A DNA stretch of 64,000 nucleotides from Annulohypoxylon bovei var. microspora (GCA_022836615.1 MU405265.1:1-64000), one strand, 5' to 3'. Counted from the first letter of the stretch, positions 47,163 through 59,598 are shown. A program made the numbers and translations. The notes: generated from the letters alone by a model not told the origin.

Positions 47163-48906
47163 CTTGACACTTTTTGTGATGAAGTGTGTCCCGTGTGAGT
47201 TGGGAATTTGCAAGACTACTCCTTAGGTAACCTAGGACGAAAGGATCAGGTCGGATTCGTGAGGCATGCGGCAAATTCGGAATTTAGAAGGAGGAATTGA
47301 CGGAGTTAGGTGGTATCATAGGAACCCCCGAGGGTCAAGGGTGAAAAATGAATGTATGTAGTTAGTTGAGACGACTCATAGATTTCCAAGATCTGCTTGT
47401 AGGCGGTAGGTTACAGATTGAACGAGATGAAGATGTTGTGGCTCGACGGCCACTTTCGATAGCTTCGAAAGTTTTACGTTTACGAAAATAATATGAAATA
47501 GGAATCACGGAAAAGTCTTGGCTCTTCTGTTTCATGGCTACAAGTAGATTACCCCCACCCCCCTTTATGTGATTTTACGGGTTTACATGGATTACAAGGA
47601 TTCGTAGTTTCTTGGCCGCAGCATCCGACTGCGCGGATTCGGCATAAGATGTTCAGTACCGCATCCTTGTAAGTGCATATCTACACCTCAGCTTTGTGGT
47701 TAGCGCCGTTAGTGCCGTTTTGTGTCGTGGCCTGTTGCGACATCTGTGGCTTAGCGGTTTCGCGTTTTGCCGTTTCAGCCCTTTATCGATTGGATACGGC
47801 GTAATCTCAGATCCTTCTTTAGACGTGCATAGGTAACGCTCGATGGTAACTCAACCTCTATTTTTTTTAACGTCTAACGGCCCGTTATATGATGACCAAT
47901 TTACTTCAAAGATTCTCAATAGACTGCATCTCTAGTTAAGAATCAAATCCATCTACCGTTCTGTCTTTGTAAACATGCCAAATACGAACCTAATTTCATT
48001 TATCATTTCACATTTCACAATACGAAGATCTCTTCGCGATGTCTCCACTCACTAACTCATAATAATCCCGCGACTCTACCCAGGTAGCCTATTGCTGCAT
48101 TGAAAAGTCGAAAAGAATAGAACCAACGTCGGTAAAAGGCACAGCAATACCATTACCATAATTATCACAGATCGCTCAGATCGTTTAATCCTTTCCCCGC
48201 TTTCTCTACACATGTGTTGTTTTTATGGGCAGACGCAGACGTAAGGGGTGGATTGAGCGCTCTGCGAGTCATGCTCGCCCACCAGAATATCGAATTACAG
48301 GGAACGGCGATTGACATCATTATGCCTCTATTATCCTATTAGAAATGTAAGACAAATGACGTTATTTGAAGAACTGAGAGCATTGGCGTTCTGATTAATA
48401 TGTTGTTTTAATACTAATTGTCTTAGGTAGGTTATTACAGTTGCCAGAAAGTCAACTTGCATATCGTATTTTATGTGTAACAATTTACTACCTCGGAGAT
48501 CTCGTGTGCGACGATGATCAGATACACCACTTAGGTACCGATAATTAAGAGCTAATGTTCATTGCTACCTGCCTAGGTATATACCTGCTACCAGTCCACG
48601 CGTCGAGCCATTAGCCGGAATCAAAAGTTTGGGGCTCTTTAACACATACGTTTGAAACCCCACTCCTCTGTTTTCTATAGCCATGCAATGGCAATGCGTC
48701 TGAGGTTGACGCGTCATAACTTACTGAAAGATGAACCATACACCCAAGTCCGAGCACAATGAACTATGTAAGTAAGAATTGGATGTATTTATCCTAACTC
48801 ATACCAAACTATACAAGTATTGCATTTACTCAGCGAGTAGGAGAATAATATTTGTGCCAACCTCAGATATTTTCGTTCCTCATTCCAATTCTACAATTAT
48901 TCCTTC
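47163..48906. other. intergenic region
   Basis: About 1.7 kb. The first part is the promoter side of the mannosyltransferase gene. The rest holds no supportable gene. A TACCTGCCTAGGTATATACCTGC word lies at 48565-48589. Confidence 0.5.
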
Positions 48907-49498
48907 CTAGGAACGCCCGATCGAGAAGTTTAGCGTGGCGCTATAATGAATGTTGTAGTGACGAAGGGTATGGATGCTGCTGAGATCATCTCCGTTATAG
49001 CTCAACATCACTCGCTCAGGTCTAACCCCTAGCGACTGCTCGAGTGAACGGCATATATCACTCTTGACAGCACTGACGGTAGTTCTATGATTAATGGCGA
49101 TACGGACTGTAATAGTCACGTTTCCAGCCTCCCGCTGACAAACTATAATTGCCGAATTGTTAATCAAGGCTTTCATAGAGTTGTCTACAAGACATACCGA
49201 TAGTGCCGGCGCCTCCGAGGATCTGGGACATGAGCTGAAGAGTCGATTCCTCAGAAACACCTCCTTCGGCCAAAGTTGAGCCGTCTAGCAGATGCTTTCC
49301 GGCGAAATGTAGGCGTTGCTGGTCAGGGGAAATACCTGCCAAAGCCTGGATCTCGGACTTGACATTGTCAACCGAGTCGGAGGGCTGAGCCTTGAGAGTC
49401 AAGGTTTTTCCAATGACTATACGGAGTGAACTATGTTAGCGACAACGAAGCGTTTATTGAGGATGAGATACCGTACGGTTTCTGACGAAGATCGGCAT
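48907..49498 (-). CDS. divergent tandem (two-domain) ubiquitin-like protein
   Basis: Three exons on the minus strand, 49477-49498, 49198-49416 and 48907-49142, separated by 60- and 55-base GT-AG introns, give 158 residues. Domain 1 (residues 1-76) aligns with ubiquitin without a gap. It begins MPIFVRNLIGKTLTLKAQ, contains DNVKSEIQALAGISPDQQRL and LHFAGKHLLDGSTLAEGGVS, and ends QILGG. Against ubiquitin, K6, K29, K33 and K63 are replaced by R, E, L and E, while K11, K27 and K48 are kept. I44 is His, R72 is Gln and R74 is Leu, but G75-G76 remain. AGTIVCQREAGNVTITVRI then opens a second, more diverged domain that ends LNFSIGRS without Gly-Gly. The parts MSQILGG and EGGV recall FUBI. No ribosomal protein follows, unlike FAU. 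Conjugation ability and function are unknown. Confidence 0.7.
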
Positions 49499-50269
49499 CT
49501 TCGATCCGTATGTATTTGGAAAAGGTATGAGATGAAAGTATTTGGTCTTAGGTAGGTTCTATCAGGAAGCGTGGCCAAGGGGTCTATGAGTTGGAATACA
49601 GGAAGAAATTTTCGGGCCATGGTGGACTATGATCGAGATATTTATCATCGCGGATTCAAAATACTGGGAAGAGGCTTCAGTGACTCACTTGCTTGCAGTT
49701 CTCGTAACCATGCGGGACAGTAATTCTATGATATCAGACTCGGCCTCGAACGTTGGTAATTTAGTAGTGCCTGGGTCATAACCGCATCCCATGCTGAGGG
49801 ACTGCCTCTAAGTTAGACCCACAAGGCGATGCGATCAATGCGTTATTGGCTAAGGAAAACGCCCTGCCCCACACGGGCCGTCCCACGGGACCCCGAATCA
49901 GAAACCGGCAACTTTCAAGATTATTATCATCTCGTAATACCATCACCGATTGGAACAGAAAAGAATTCAACGACTGTACGGCTAAAGCATTAATCTAGTA
50001 TCGTATCGGTTTTTTACCCTAAAAATTCCTCCAATTGGCCGTACTTATACGCATTCCTCACCGGTTTCTAACAATTTCACTTGCTAGGTACTACCTGTAG
50101 AAGCTAACACTTTGAGAAAATACATCAACGTATGTCCATAAACTAGGGCGGCGTATGACAATTTCACTTCTATTAAAATCTTTATTTTGATCCTGCCCTA
50201 CATATAGTAGCCATATCTTTATTTAGACATCTATTTTGCCTTGCATCTTGTCTATTCCCCGCCTACGTC
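49499..50269. other. divergent intergenic region
   Basis: About 770 bases between the start of the ubiquitin-like gene (-) and the Zn2Cys6 gene (+). It is a shared upstream region. Short frames here have no coding character. Confidence 0.5.
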
Positions 50270-51065
50270 ATGTCATCCCGAAAGATGCTTCAGCCCCAGG
50301 AGGTAGGGAAGCAAGGAACTTCAGTCAAGAAATGTGATGTGTGTAGGAAGAAGAAGCAGGGAGTATGATTCCTTTCCCACCTTTTGTAAAACGCACAAGA
50401 AATTTATACTAAACTAAATGCAGTGTCACTTTGCAAATGAGACGCATAAGTGTGATTACTGCCAGAACAACGGTTTTGGATGTTCCACAAAGAAATTTGC
50501 ACGCGAGGTTCATAAGGATATCCCTTTTCAGACCTTGGTAGAGTTCTTCAAGAAACTAGAGAATTCAGAGGGCTCGTCACTGCTACATGTTGCAGCAGCA
50601 CACGGTAATCCGGAAATTATCCAAGCGGTACTTAAAGCCAATCCAGCTACAAAAGACAACCTATACCAACCCAACAATGGCAAAAGGAAGGACCGTACCA
50701 ATGTCCCTAAAACTCAGACACCTACAACACTACCCGAAAGACCTAAAGCTAGCCCTAGACCAAGGGAGTTCGGGAATACCACCAGCAGTCCTGATTCATC
50801 AGGGAAACCGAGCAAGTCGAGCAGAACGAGCAGCACGCGCAGCTTTAGTGAATACTTCAACTACATCCTCTACGAGATGGAGAAATCATCTGGCGCGATC
50901 GTCGGCAGAGACGAAGCCAGTGATGTAACTGCGGTTGAAATCAGATCCAAGAAGGGCAGTGACAAGGCCGGGACCGGGAAGCGCAAGAAAAGCAACAGTT
51001 CTCGGCGTGCTAGTAATTCAAGAAGGCGGAGCGGGGGAGACAAGAGGTCTAAGAAAGGTTCGTGA
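50270..51065 (+). CDS. short Zn2Cys6 protein with single ankyrin-like repeat
   Basis: Two exons, 50270-50362 and 50424-51065, with a 61-base GT-AG intron (ACTAAAC branch) encode 244 residues. The splice falls inside the zinc cluster and creates the third cysteine spacing. The six cysteines are C22, C25, C32, C41, C44 and C51 (CX2CX6CX8CX2CX6C), the fungal binuclear zinc cluster signature, with basic RKKK after the second. Residues 80-109 look like one ankyrin repeat (SSLLHVAAAHGNPEIIQAVL). The remaining half is Ser/Lys/Arg-rich with several possible nuclear signals (GKRKKSNSSRRAS, DKRSKKGS). There is no Fungal_trans domain. At 244 residues it is much smaller than a usual zinc-cluster activator. 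A DNA-binding nuclear protein is likely. Its target is unknown. Confidence 0.72.
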
Positions 51066-51454
51066 AGTCAGCATCGGGAAGGGGTGCGTCTGATCGTGAT
51101 CCCGCTGCAGTGGTCACCAAGCCTAACTCGTGATTTGGCAATGTATTGACGGGGCTTCTGGGACGAGTTAAAGGTAACAATCTCGATAAGGTAAAATTTA
51201 TTTTTGTTCTCAAAAGTATTGATGTTTCTAGTCGAATGGTATCATACATTTATCTAACATCGCTGCGCTAACGCTTACATGGTAGTACAAGAAAAGAAAT
51301 AGGTATCGTTCCCAACTTAAACACTCATTCATATAACTTGAGACTCATGATAGATATCGTGCATAACAGCAAGGAAATTCATGAACAGGTTAGGTCAACA
51401 AGACCTGTGTTGTAGATTTAAAGGGGATTGACATCGTGGTTTAAATGTCATGGC
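51066..51454. other. convergent intergenic region
   Basis: About 390 bases between two convergent genes. No gene or clear repeat is seen. Confidence 0.5.
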
Positions 51455-52026
51455 CTAGAAGTCGTTAGCAACGATGATATTTCCTGGGTATAGATCTAGG
51501 GATAATGACTTACGGCCAAGCTGCTTGCCGCGCTTCGAGACCTCACGGGCATGGTACTGCTTGATCTTGGCACGACGGGCCTCCTCAGCGGCCTCAAGCT
51601 CTAGTCTCTTGACTTCGGCCCTAGCTTCGCGGACACGGATACGTGCAGATTCTAAGGCCCGGTCGGCATCGCGCTCCGCTGTCTCAGCCTGCATGACATG
51701 TTCGCGGGCTTGGATGATGGACGGGTCCATTTCTGGGTTTGAGGAGCTCCCGTGACCGAAGGTACGTTGCAGCACGCTGCGATGGCGCGAGGGGGAAGTT
51801 CCATCTATAAGCCGATAAGTTAGGAAATTTTTATCACTTTTTAGAAGAGGATGGTGTAATGAGGCCTACCAGAGTGCTGCGAGCCACGTGTGCTGCTGGT
51901 ACGAGCGCTGATTGGAGGAGAGGGGCTGCGGTGACGGGAGCCGAAGAGGCTATGCGAGTGTCTCTTCTCGGGGACGGGCTCTTCTACAACTTCCTCTTCA
52001 GGTTTGCGGCTAGAGAATAAAGGCAT
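51455..52026 (-). CDS. small coiled-coil hypothetical protein
   Basis: Two exons, 51870-52026 and 51455-51804, with a 65-base GT-AG intron give 168 residues from the ATG at 52024-52026. The N-terminal third is disordered and begins MPLFSSRKPEEEVVEEPVPE, then is Ser/His/Arg-rich. Residues of about 75-130 form a strongly charged helix (AETAERDADRALESARIRV, AEVKRLELEAAEEARRAKIK) that should be a coiled coil. The end is LYPGNIIVANDF. The layout resembles small fungal proteins of unknown function. I cannot name a family. Both flanks are non-coding and no partner gene is apparent. Confidence 0.65.
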
Positions 52027-53162
52027 TTTGGTATTTGCTATGTAGTAATGTAGTATAAAATTGATAACTTTCTTGTGAAGGCTAAGTGCTAGATTCGTTA
52101 AGTAGGATTTGAAGTTCTAGAGTGAGATATGATAGGAAGGAAAATCTAATGGTTCACCGGCGGGATTCCCTTCTATTTCTACGCCTCGAATATGTCGTGT
52201 ATCCCATCTCGATAACCGTGACGCAAACCTGTTTCTACTTCCAGCAACGGTGATGATGTATGATAGAATAAGATTATAAGATAACAGATCACTGGTATGA
52301 CGTAGATGAAGCCAATCAAATATTATGGATTCGTAACCAACCAATCACACAGAGGTGGTGACGAAAGCGGACCTATGAAGGACCCTGGAAGATTTTAGAA
52401 GATGCAGGGACCCTGATAACCCTGTTAGCCAAGCTAGGGCAGGGACTATGGACAAGGATACGGATACTGCGGAGATTTTGACGTTACCCAAGTGCCATCA
52501 TCACATCCCAATTCTTTCTCCCTTCACATCCAGTTCAAAATCCTGATTCTTGATCATATCTCGCCTACGAGAAACCCACCAAGCACGGCATAGACAAGAC
52601 ACCTTACCCAAGCACCCTGCTCTTGCTATGAATCGGCATTTGCTTGGTCCAGAATATGCCTACAAACCGTCCCAACCCAACCCAATAGTAAGTAGACTTG
52701 GCACACAGATGTTTACCTCATCATGCATGCAGTACTCTTATCTCGATCGCATTGCGTGAAGCATCACAGCCCGCTAGCGTATTAAAAATTCCGAAGCCTG
52801 GAGGAACTTCCACGTACATTGCATAGTTCCATTGGATTGATCCCTGGTTGCTCGATCTGGCAGTTGTCTGGTTGTCAACCGGCTTTGGGTCATCTGATAG
52901 ATTGGGTTTCACTCCACCAAGTTCGAAAATGTTGCCCTATGAGCACCGGGAATGTTTGATTCCTACCTACCTAACTACGCGAATAACGCCAAACTCCAAA
53001 ACCCAGACGAACGAATTGACCATAGCGTTCGCCTTTTTTTCAGTTCTCATGATCATCATCCTCCGCATACAGCATAAGGCTATTCAACTTATCCTATATG
53101 CACTATATCGAGTGCTGTTAGTTGTTGACACCGTGACAGAGATACCAGAGATACTGGAAAAC
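52027..53162. other. intergenic region
   Basis: About 1.1 kb. A 111-codon plus-strand frame (52848-53183) overlaps the end of the relic on the other strand and has a hydrophobic tail but no motif. I do not support it as a gene. Confidence 0.45.
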
Positions 53163-54182
53163 CTACTCATATACGACCTCTAAGCCTTTCCAAAGACAAC
53201 TTCCGATCCACATGCCGGTATTCAACTTTGCCGCATATCTCTCGTCCGATGTTTTCATTGTAATGAACACTCTGAAGGGACACAATCTTGGGTCCGCGTC
53301 TCGACAGGTTTCAGGATCTTGAACCGCCTTCACCAGCTCTGGAGGCCCGGTCATATTTCCCCGTGTCTTACATTCAATGCTAACACATAGGTTAGCCTCT
53401 ATATTTTTCGTTTTCGGATCGACGAACACACTATGCTGGCAGTTTATCCGCAGTCTGTAATCTATGAGTAGCTTCTACCAGAGTTGCTACCGACTTCCCG
53501 TGAGCCACGTCTTGGCTCTCTTGCCCTCCATTCTATTGAGAGTCAATATTTCGTAGTATGATGTTTCGGGGGAAGTTGGATAACCCACGACAACGGTACC
53601 GTTTCCAAAACAACCCGCCCAGGTACCTTTGGAAACTGTGGACCACTTCTTGAAGCCGTCGCTCACGGCGACCGAAGCTGATTGGGAATTTAGAACGACG
53701 CTCATTCGGAAATCGAATTCTAGTTGCGGAGTCGGGATAGACATATGAGGATAGGGAAATCGCGTCATTGCTTCACGGGCCTCCCTCGTGATCTCGCTTG
53801 CGATACGTTTGTCAGATCCTATAGCAAAGAGTAGCCATTCTGGCAATTACCTCGGCGGCTTTGCACCGCTTGGCTGGAGTGCCTGACTCTCGGTCCATTT
53901 TCTTTCTACCGATTCCCATCCGCTATGCCGTCTCTCCGATGCAACTTTCATCCACTCGTCCGTCACAACCAGGGCCGTGTCCCAGTCCGAGTCTTCGGTT
54001 ATGTCAGGCATCCCCGGCGCCGATTGTGTGGGACCTGCTATTTCGTGTTGGTATACATGATCGCTTACCAATGCGTCGTCGAACCAGGAATTCATCGAGA
54101 TTGGATCGATCAACTCATGAAAATGCCAATTACAAAGAACGGCTAATCGTGGGAAACAGGAAGGATCTGTATTGCGAAAGGT
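53163..54182 (-). pseudogene. stop-interrupted gene relic, family unknown
   Basis: One minus-strand frame runs from an acceptor-like ATATGTAG (54183-54190) to a stop at 53163, broken only by three in-frame stops: a TAA at 53847-53849 and two TAG near 53474-53486. All segments share the same frame and read like one protein. It starts TFRNTDPSCFPRLAVLCNWH, passes EWLLFAIGSDKRIASEITRE, LEFDFRMSVVLNSQS, KGTWAGCFGNGTVVVGYPTS and LNRMEGKRAKTWLTGSR, and ends NTGMWIGSCLWKGLEVVY. No short GT-AG intron of plausible length removes the stops. Each stop can be reached by one C-to-T change (CAA to TAA, CAG to TAG), as RIP would cause. The upstream exon with the start is not found. I do not recognise the family. 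Stop readthrough or unusual introns cannot be excluded. Confidence 0.5.
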
Positions 54183-54190
54183 CTACATAT

Positions 54191-55826
54191 TGAGGTCTTG
54201 TCCTAGATGAGTAATCGGCGATATGAGCAACTCCGATGTTGGTGACACTAAAAGCAATTAATACTAATTAGGAGCTGATGGGACAGTGAGATTGTAGGGA
54301 GTCGGATGAAAGTCAGGCCGCGAGGGCGGTAGAAGTTACACCGACTCAGGTCTTAGAGATCCCAAAGGAGCGGTCCGACAAGTAATAAGGATTACTTTCG
54401 GTGAATATGACAAAGTACCGAATATACGACTCGGGACCGGATAGCCTACTCCGCTCTGTTCAATCCCTTTTCGCGGGACTCGGTGCCCGTTGGGCGACGG
54501 TGGAACGGTGGAACGGTGTCGTGGGATCATGGATAGCCCGTTTGCTCCATCGAATCGCAATTGAATTCGGAGGTCCGATGTCCAAATCAACACATTAAGA
54601 TCAAACCAACTTTCGAGAAGGCGTTTTCTTCACAAGAGATGCCAAGTTCCTAAGAGTCTAGGACATTCGTCTAACCTTTGGTGTCACAGTCGGATTTTTA
54701 ATAATATTCTACTAGGTGAGGATATATGTATGCGAGACGTGATGTCTCTAAACATGCTTGGGGTATGTATTCACCTATTCATATGTCCTCCCTCGCCTAG
54801 TCCGTCCCTACCACGTATGTACCAACCATAAGCACACCGAAAATCCTCTCATCATGCGATCCTAGCCAATAAATAACAGCCCCCCAATTCTAATCGCGAA
54901 GCTCCTCGATAGAGCCTCATGCCAATTGAATTTTCGCCGAATCCCCCCCTCATGTTTGTGTAAACAGAAATCGCTACCAGCCCTCGCATATTAATGCAGA
55001 ATGTTTCATGATGTTTTGCTCCCAATATTTCCAGAGTTCTAGATCCTCTGTTCCCAGCCTAGACACTGTCGCACAACCTCAATTGGGCATATCGGAATTC
55101 TCTCGTGCTACCGCAATTACGGCACTAGGTACTTGCAATAGATGATACCGATCGTTGTGTCTCCGATCCTTCATGACTCGCACCGTCCCACGCTCCTTAT
55201 AGAAGACTGCGCGGGTGATTGGAAAAAGCTTTATTCATGTCGGAGCCTTCGGCAGGCGCGGACGGGTACGGAGACGGTTCTGGAGACGGTGCTCCCGACC
55301 GGCGACCCCGATCCGGGTCTTGGTTGCAAGAAGGAAGCTTGATGACAATAGGTGGATTTGGCTGACCCATAGTTTTATCTCCAGGGCCGCGAGAGCAATT
55401 GTTCTGTGAGATGCTGATGATGCGAATCTGAAGCCATGATGTTGAAATCGCCTGCTCTTTGTACGTTTTTTTCGGGAGACTGAGATTGCGATTCGCAGAC
55501 GGGTACTTGCAGAATATGACTCCTTTGTCGCCAGGCAGCAGCAAGTCCTCTTCGGATCCGGATATAAATAAAAACCAAAGACAATGAGTGGTGAGCGTTG
55601 GTCTGAATAAAGGCATGAGGCATATAGGTGTCCCTAGGAGTTCAACCCACTAACCCTTAACAAATCTTGTTAACTCGATATTATCGCGCGAGCATTAATT
55701 TTTCTTCTTCCTTTGTGACCGGGCCTATTAGTACATGATTAGATATTATTATCCCTCCTCGTCATAAGAGCTTTCATGAGTTATTGTTTTTTCTCGTTAA
55801 CCATGGTTTATGTCTGGCGTGCACGC
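54191..55826. other. intergenic region
   Basis: About 1.6 kb. A 139-codon ATG frame on the minus strand (55197-55616) has a short hydrophobic N-terminus but otherwise low-information sequence, and it is not supported. Frames at 54336-54598 on both strands overlap each other without motifs. Confidence 0.4.
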
Positions 55827-57923
55827 TCAGCGTTCGCATTCACGCGCGCGCTCGCCGGGGCCCCACGGCCTGAGGTCGTTTCCGATCTCCATCCAGACCA
55901 GGGCTAGCTGGTGTTCACACCAGTTGTGGAGCCACATGATATCCCTGAGCCTGGCCGCGAGCACGTCGCGCGAGGAGATGCCGCGCGTGCGGCAGTAGTT
56001 CCTCAGCGCGTTCACGAAGAACTCGTGCTGGTCGCCCTGCAGCACAGTCGAGTCGAGCGATACTGGGATGCGGATGCACGACCCGATGAACAGCGACCAT
56101 AGAAGAATGTCGGCGTGCAGCTCGTCTTTGGGCTGGCGAGGTATGGGTATGGGTATGCTGGCTTGCGCTTGCGAGAGCTCGGACGGAGGGGCATATGTGG
56201 ATATGCTGCCTGGCGGGGGCTGCACCGGGCTATTCCGCCCGATCTGCGACGCTGGGGTCTCCCCGTAGTTCTTGGGCTGCGATAGCAGGTCTAGGGTTAG
56301 GATGGGGTCGCAGAGGGCAGACATCAGCGCTTCTCCCAGCGCGCGGTGCCTCTGCGCCGAGGGCGGCTGGCCGCGAATCGCGAGGTGGAGGAATAGATGC
56401 GCCGCGTACATGAGCACGTCCGACAGGTCGGTCGGCGAGGGGTACCGCGGGTGCCTGTCCGCCTCCTCGCCCGACGACGGCAGCGGCACGGAGCCGGCCC
56501 GCTTCCACGAGTGGTGCGACCGCGACAGCTCCTCCATGTGGCACAGCCGCCACTCGACCATATAGATGGAGTCGCTGACCTGGACGCGCTGGCCGTACGT
56601 GCTCTCGAGGCTGGCGTAGTCGAAGTCGTTGATGCATTCGGTGATCGAGTACAGCAGTTCGAATAATTCGACCGCCTCCCGGTTTTGGATTGTCAGGTCC
56701 TTGAACCCGAGAGGCTCCATGTTCGCCAGCATCGACCGGCTCGTGAACCGGTCGTGTAGCGCGAGCGAGGACGCGAGCTGTGGGATGAAGGGGAAGACTA
56801 CGGGTTTGTGGGCCGCGGTCGCGTAGGAGTAGTCAGCCCTACGGTGATTACGGTGGTTAGTGGGTGGTTGGGAATACACGGATTGCTTCTAAAGATGTCT
56901 AGTGATGATGTGGGATGTTCTACTAACCATGATATTGACCGTTGGAGGATGGTGCTGTGTTGGAAACCTTCGACGATACCGCCTCGGAGATCGACCATTC
57001 TTTTCAGGCCGCTCATATGCGCCGCCGCCGCAGCTAACGAGCCGATGAAGGCCTATACGCCGTTAGTACAGCAGGTCACTACTTTCGATTGGCAACTCAC
57101 CTCGATATTGACAAGGAGAGCAACGGCAACAACAAGGCCATCTGATATAGGTTTGCTATCGTCCTTGCCCTCTAGATTTAACCTCTCGTTGATCGACTTG
57201 ACCGCTTGGAAACGATGGAAATCGATGGTGCTCGTGTCGGCCCACATCGCAAGCGAGTTATGCATGGCCGCTATCATGGCGATGAAGGCATGCGTAGCGG
57301 CCTTGTCAAGTTGCAGCTATCTCACGTTAACCCCGACCGCACAGCGGAACAACAGGCGGGACTTACAGCTTGGACCCAGGTCCCTTCCGGGTTCATCGCG
57401 AAGGCGTTCGCAAGGAATCCGGAGTAATCTACTCCCACTCTGTCAACAATCTGTCCCGTGCTCGAACTCGACGACGACGACCCGGCTTACATGTGTTCAG
57501 ATACGTCGGCGCCCCGATGCGGTCGAACCATCTCTCCACGGCGTCTTCCTGCGGCGATAAGCATACGGCCATACAGTATTTCAGCAGGTTCTCGGTCAGA
57601 GGGGTCTTTTCTATGTGCAGCAGCGAGAAGTTCGGAAGTTCCCTTGCGACGCTTACAGCAAGCCAGTTGGTCTTCTTGTGCTTCCTCTCCTGCTTCGACA
57701 CCGCGCCGCCGCCGGCCGACGACGATGACGGCTTCAGCCTGAACTTCGACGTGTGGTCCTTCTGCGACCCGGACTGCTTCCCCTGCGACGGCGGCTGGCT
57801 GGGCCCGTTGGGCAGCTTCTGCCGCCGCGCGTGCGAGCGCACCTTCCGGCGTGTCTCGTCATCGCGCGCTACGGTGTTGATGGAGGTGATGAATTGAAAG
57901 TCAGAAGCATGGCTCGGTGCCAT
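55827..57923 (-). CDS. Fungal_trans_2 (DUF3468)-type regulator
   Basis: Five exons: 57505-57923, 57367-57439, 57101-57316, 56928-57052 and 55827-56838. The four GT-AG introns are 48-89 bases. All junctions are in frame and give about 614 residues from the ATG at 57921-57923. The N-terminus (FQFITSINTVARDDETRRKV, then RSHARRQK) is the signature of a large ascomycete family that has a basic RxxVRSHxxR motif instead of a zinc cluster. Then come FDRIGAPTVGVDYSGFLANA, a helical region with MHNSLAMWADTS and NERLNLE, the motif HMSGLKRMVDLRGGIVEGF and the join ILQRSISWADYSYATAAH, all typical of the Fungal_trans_2 domain. The long C-terminal exon is helical and GC-rich. The family is usually annotated as transcription-factor-like. 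DNA binding without a zinc cluster is unproven. Confidence 0.82.
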
Positions 57924-59598
57924 TGCGCGGGCGAGTTTGACGTGTGATAAGTCCAAGGACGTTTCTGATATAGACCGGTTCTCGGGGTATTTATGCTGTG
58001 CGGTGATATTGCTGACACCTTCGTAAGCGCCATGTCCAGTTTCTTAAGATAGGTATATGGGTTGGGTTGTCTTACACGACCGCCGCATGCTCTTTAAATT
58101 GCAGATATCAAATCCATCGAGCCTCGCATTGTTCCGAGAGGGAGAAGTAAGTTTTTAAGGAACGTAGCCGCTCGGGTGCGAGATGTAGTACGGAGCAAGC
58201 ACATTTCTATTATTACGCGGTTCGCTGGGTTCGTTTGTGTAAGTTAGATCACTATCATCGTCGTCTATTATGACAAATCTACCTATATTGAACCACATCC
58301 ACGCTCGCTCCTACCCCTTGGTCAATATCTATCATCGAGTTGCAACCGATGGCTGCAAACAGTAAGCCTCAGTGCAAATCGAACGGGCGCCCGGGGACGC
58401 ACGCATCGCGAACCCCTGAAGCCGCTTGTAATTTTCCGTCCTTCCCCAGCTTAGCAAAGTTACGTGTAGGTAACGGGGAAGGGGGAAAAAAAGGTGGTTA
58501 ACCAACCCCACGGCAAATCCCGCGTAACGACCCTTGTACCTGGCCGGCCATGGGGTGGAGTGACGAGACTGCTTAGCGACGCTGCTTGTGTCGACCCGAA
58601 CTACGCTATCAATTTGGCTCTCAATTTGGGGGCTTCTGCTCCGCCGCCCATCCCACGTCAAGTCGAAGTCGTAGTGGTGGTAGAGCTACGGGGCGGAATT
58701 AGGATCTCACGGCCCGGCCGGACGGCTTTGGCGATGATGACTACAGATTAGACCTGTCATTATTAGCATAGACTATGCACATATATAGATACATGTCTAG
58801 GTACATCCCTACCTAGGTATGTAAGAGGTATGTAGGTGTGTATTACAGCGTACTAAGAGGGATGATTAGCATCACCGCATGGCGCATAATAAATTGAATA
58901 TTGATATTGGGGGCTGTATCGTAGAGCGTATTAGGGTGCCGCATCGTGAATGATCTCCTGCAAGCTTCACTGTTAAGAGTGGCGGAGCTCCCAATATGCA
59001 AGTTCGTCTGATGACAGTTCCGAATTCCAGGTAACAGCATGATCTTCCCTCCATACCTTACCGATATACCGACATGCAAGGTGGACCTAACTTCGACGAC
59101 CGTCGACCATTGTACATCGTGTGCGACCGGCCGATATATGTGCGCATTCTCTATCCCGATCCTAGACAGAAGGGGCCTCATTGTCCCGAATAGGAAATTC
59201 AGAAGGTCTTGGCTTGGCTTGGCACGAGCTCAACAGCTCCCGCGATATTTGCCTCTACTGCAACCCAGACTTTGCCTTTGCAAAGCTTGGCCCATCTCAC
59301 GATTTGCTGGTCACCTGGCTTCTAGCTCCCATTAGCAGCATTAGCAGCATTAGTAAATTCCGCGTAAGGTGGCTCCCAGGTTTTAGGCGGCGAATCATTC
59401 ATGTATCTCTCCCCCACCGTATCTGTGTGAAAAGAGAGGTAGCGAGTCGGATGATTCCATCCGATCAATACTACATAGGCGGAATGGGACACGAAAGCTT
59501 GGTATGTATTCCTCGTTCTACCGAGCTTTCCATATCCCCTATTTCATTCCCAATACGCATCTTCCGCGTTACCAGACCTCGCAGCTGCTACTGCTACT
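57924..59598. other. intergenic region
   Basis: About 1.7 kb. Short frames at 58332-58751 on both strands lack motifs. A TACCTAGGTATG word lies at 58810-58822 and a 9-base tandem (ATTAGCAGC x2.5) at 59331-59353. A 144-codon plus-strand frame at 59181-59615 is not convincing. Confidence 0.45.
59331..59353. repeat. ATTAGCAGC tandem repeat
   Basis: Two full and one partial copies of a nine-base unit. It would encode a short Ser-Ile repeat if the plus strand were coding. Confidence 0.7.

Noticed and set aside
55197..55616. 139-codon minus-strand ATG frame with hydrophobic start
   Set aside because: Possible signal-like segment, but low-information Pro/Ser-rich remainder, no splice evidence and overlapping frames on the other strand.
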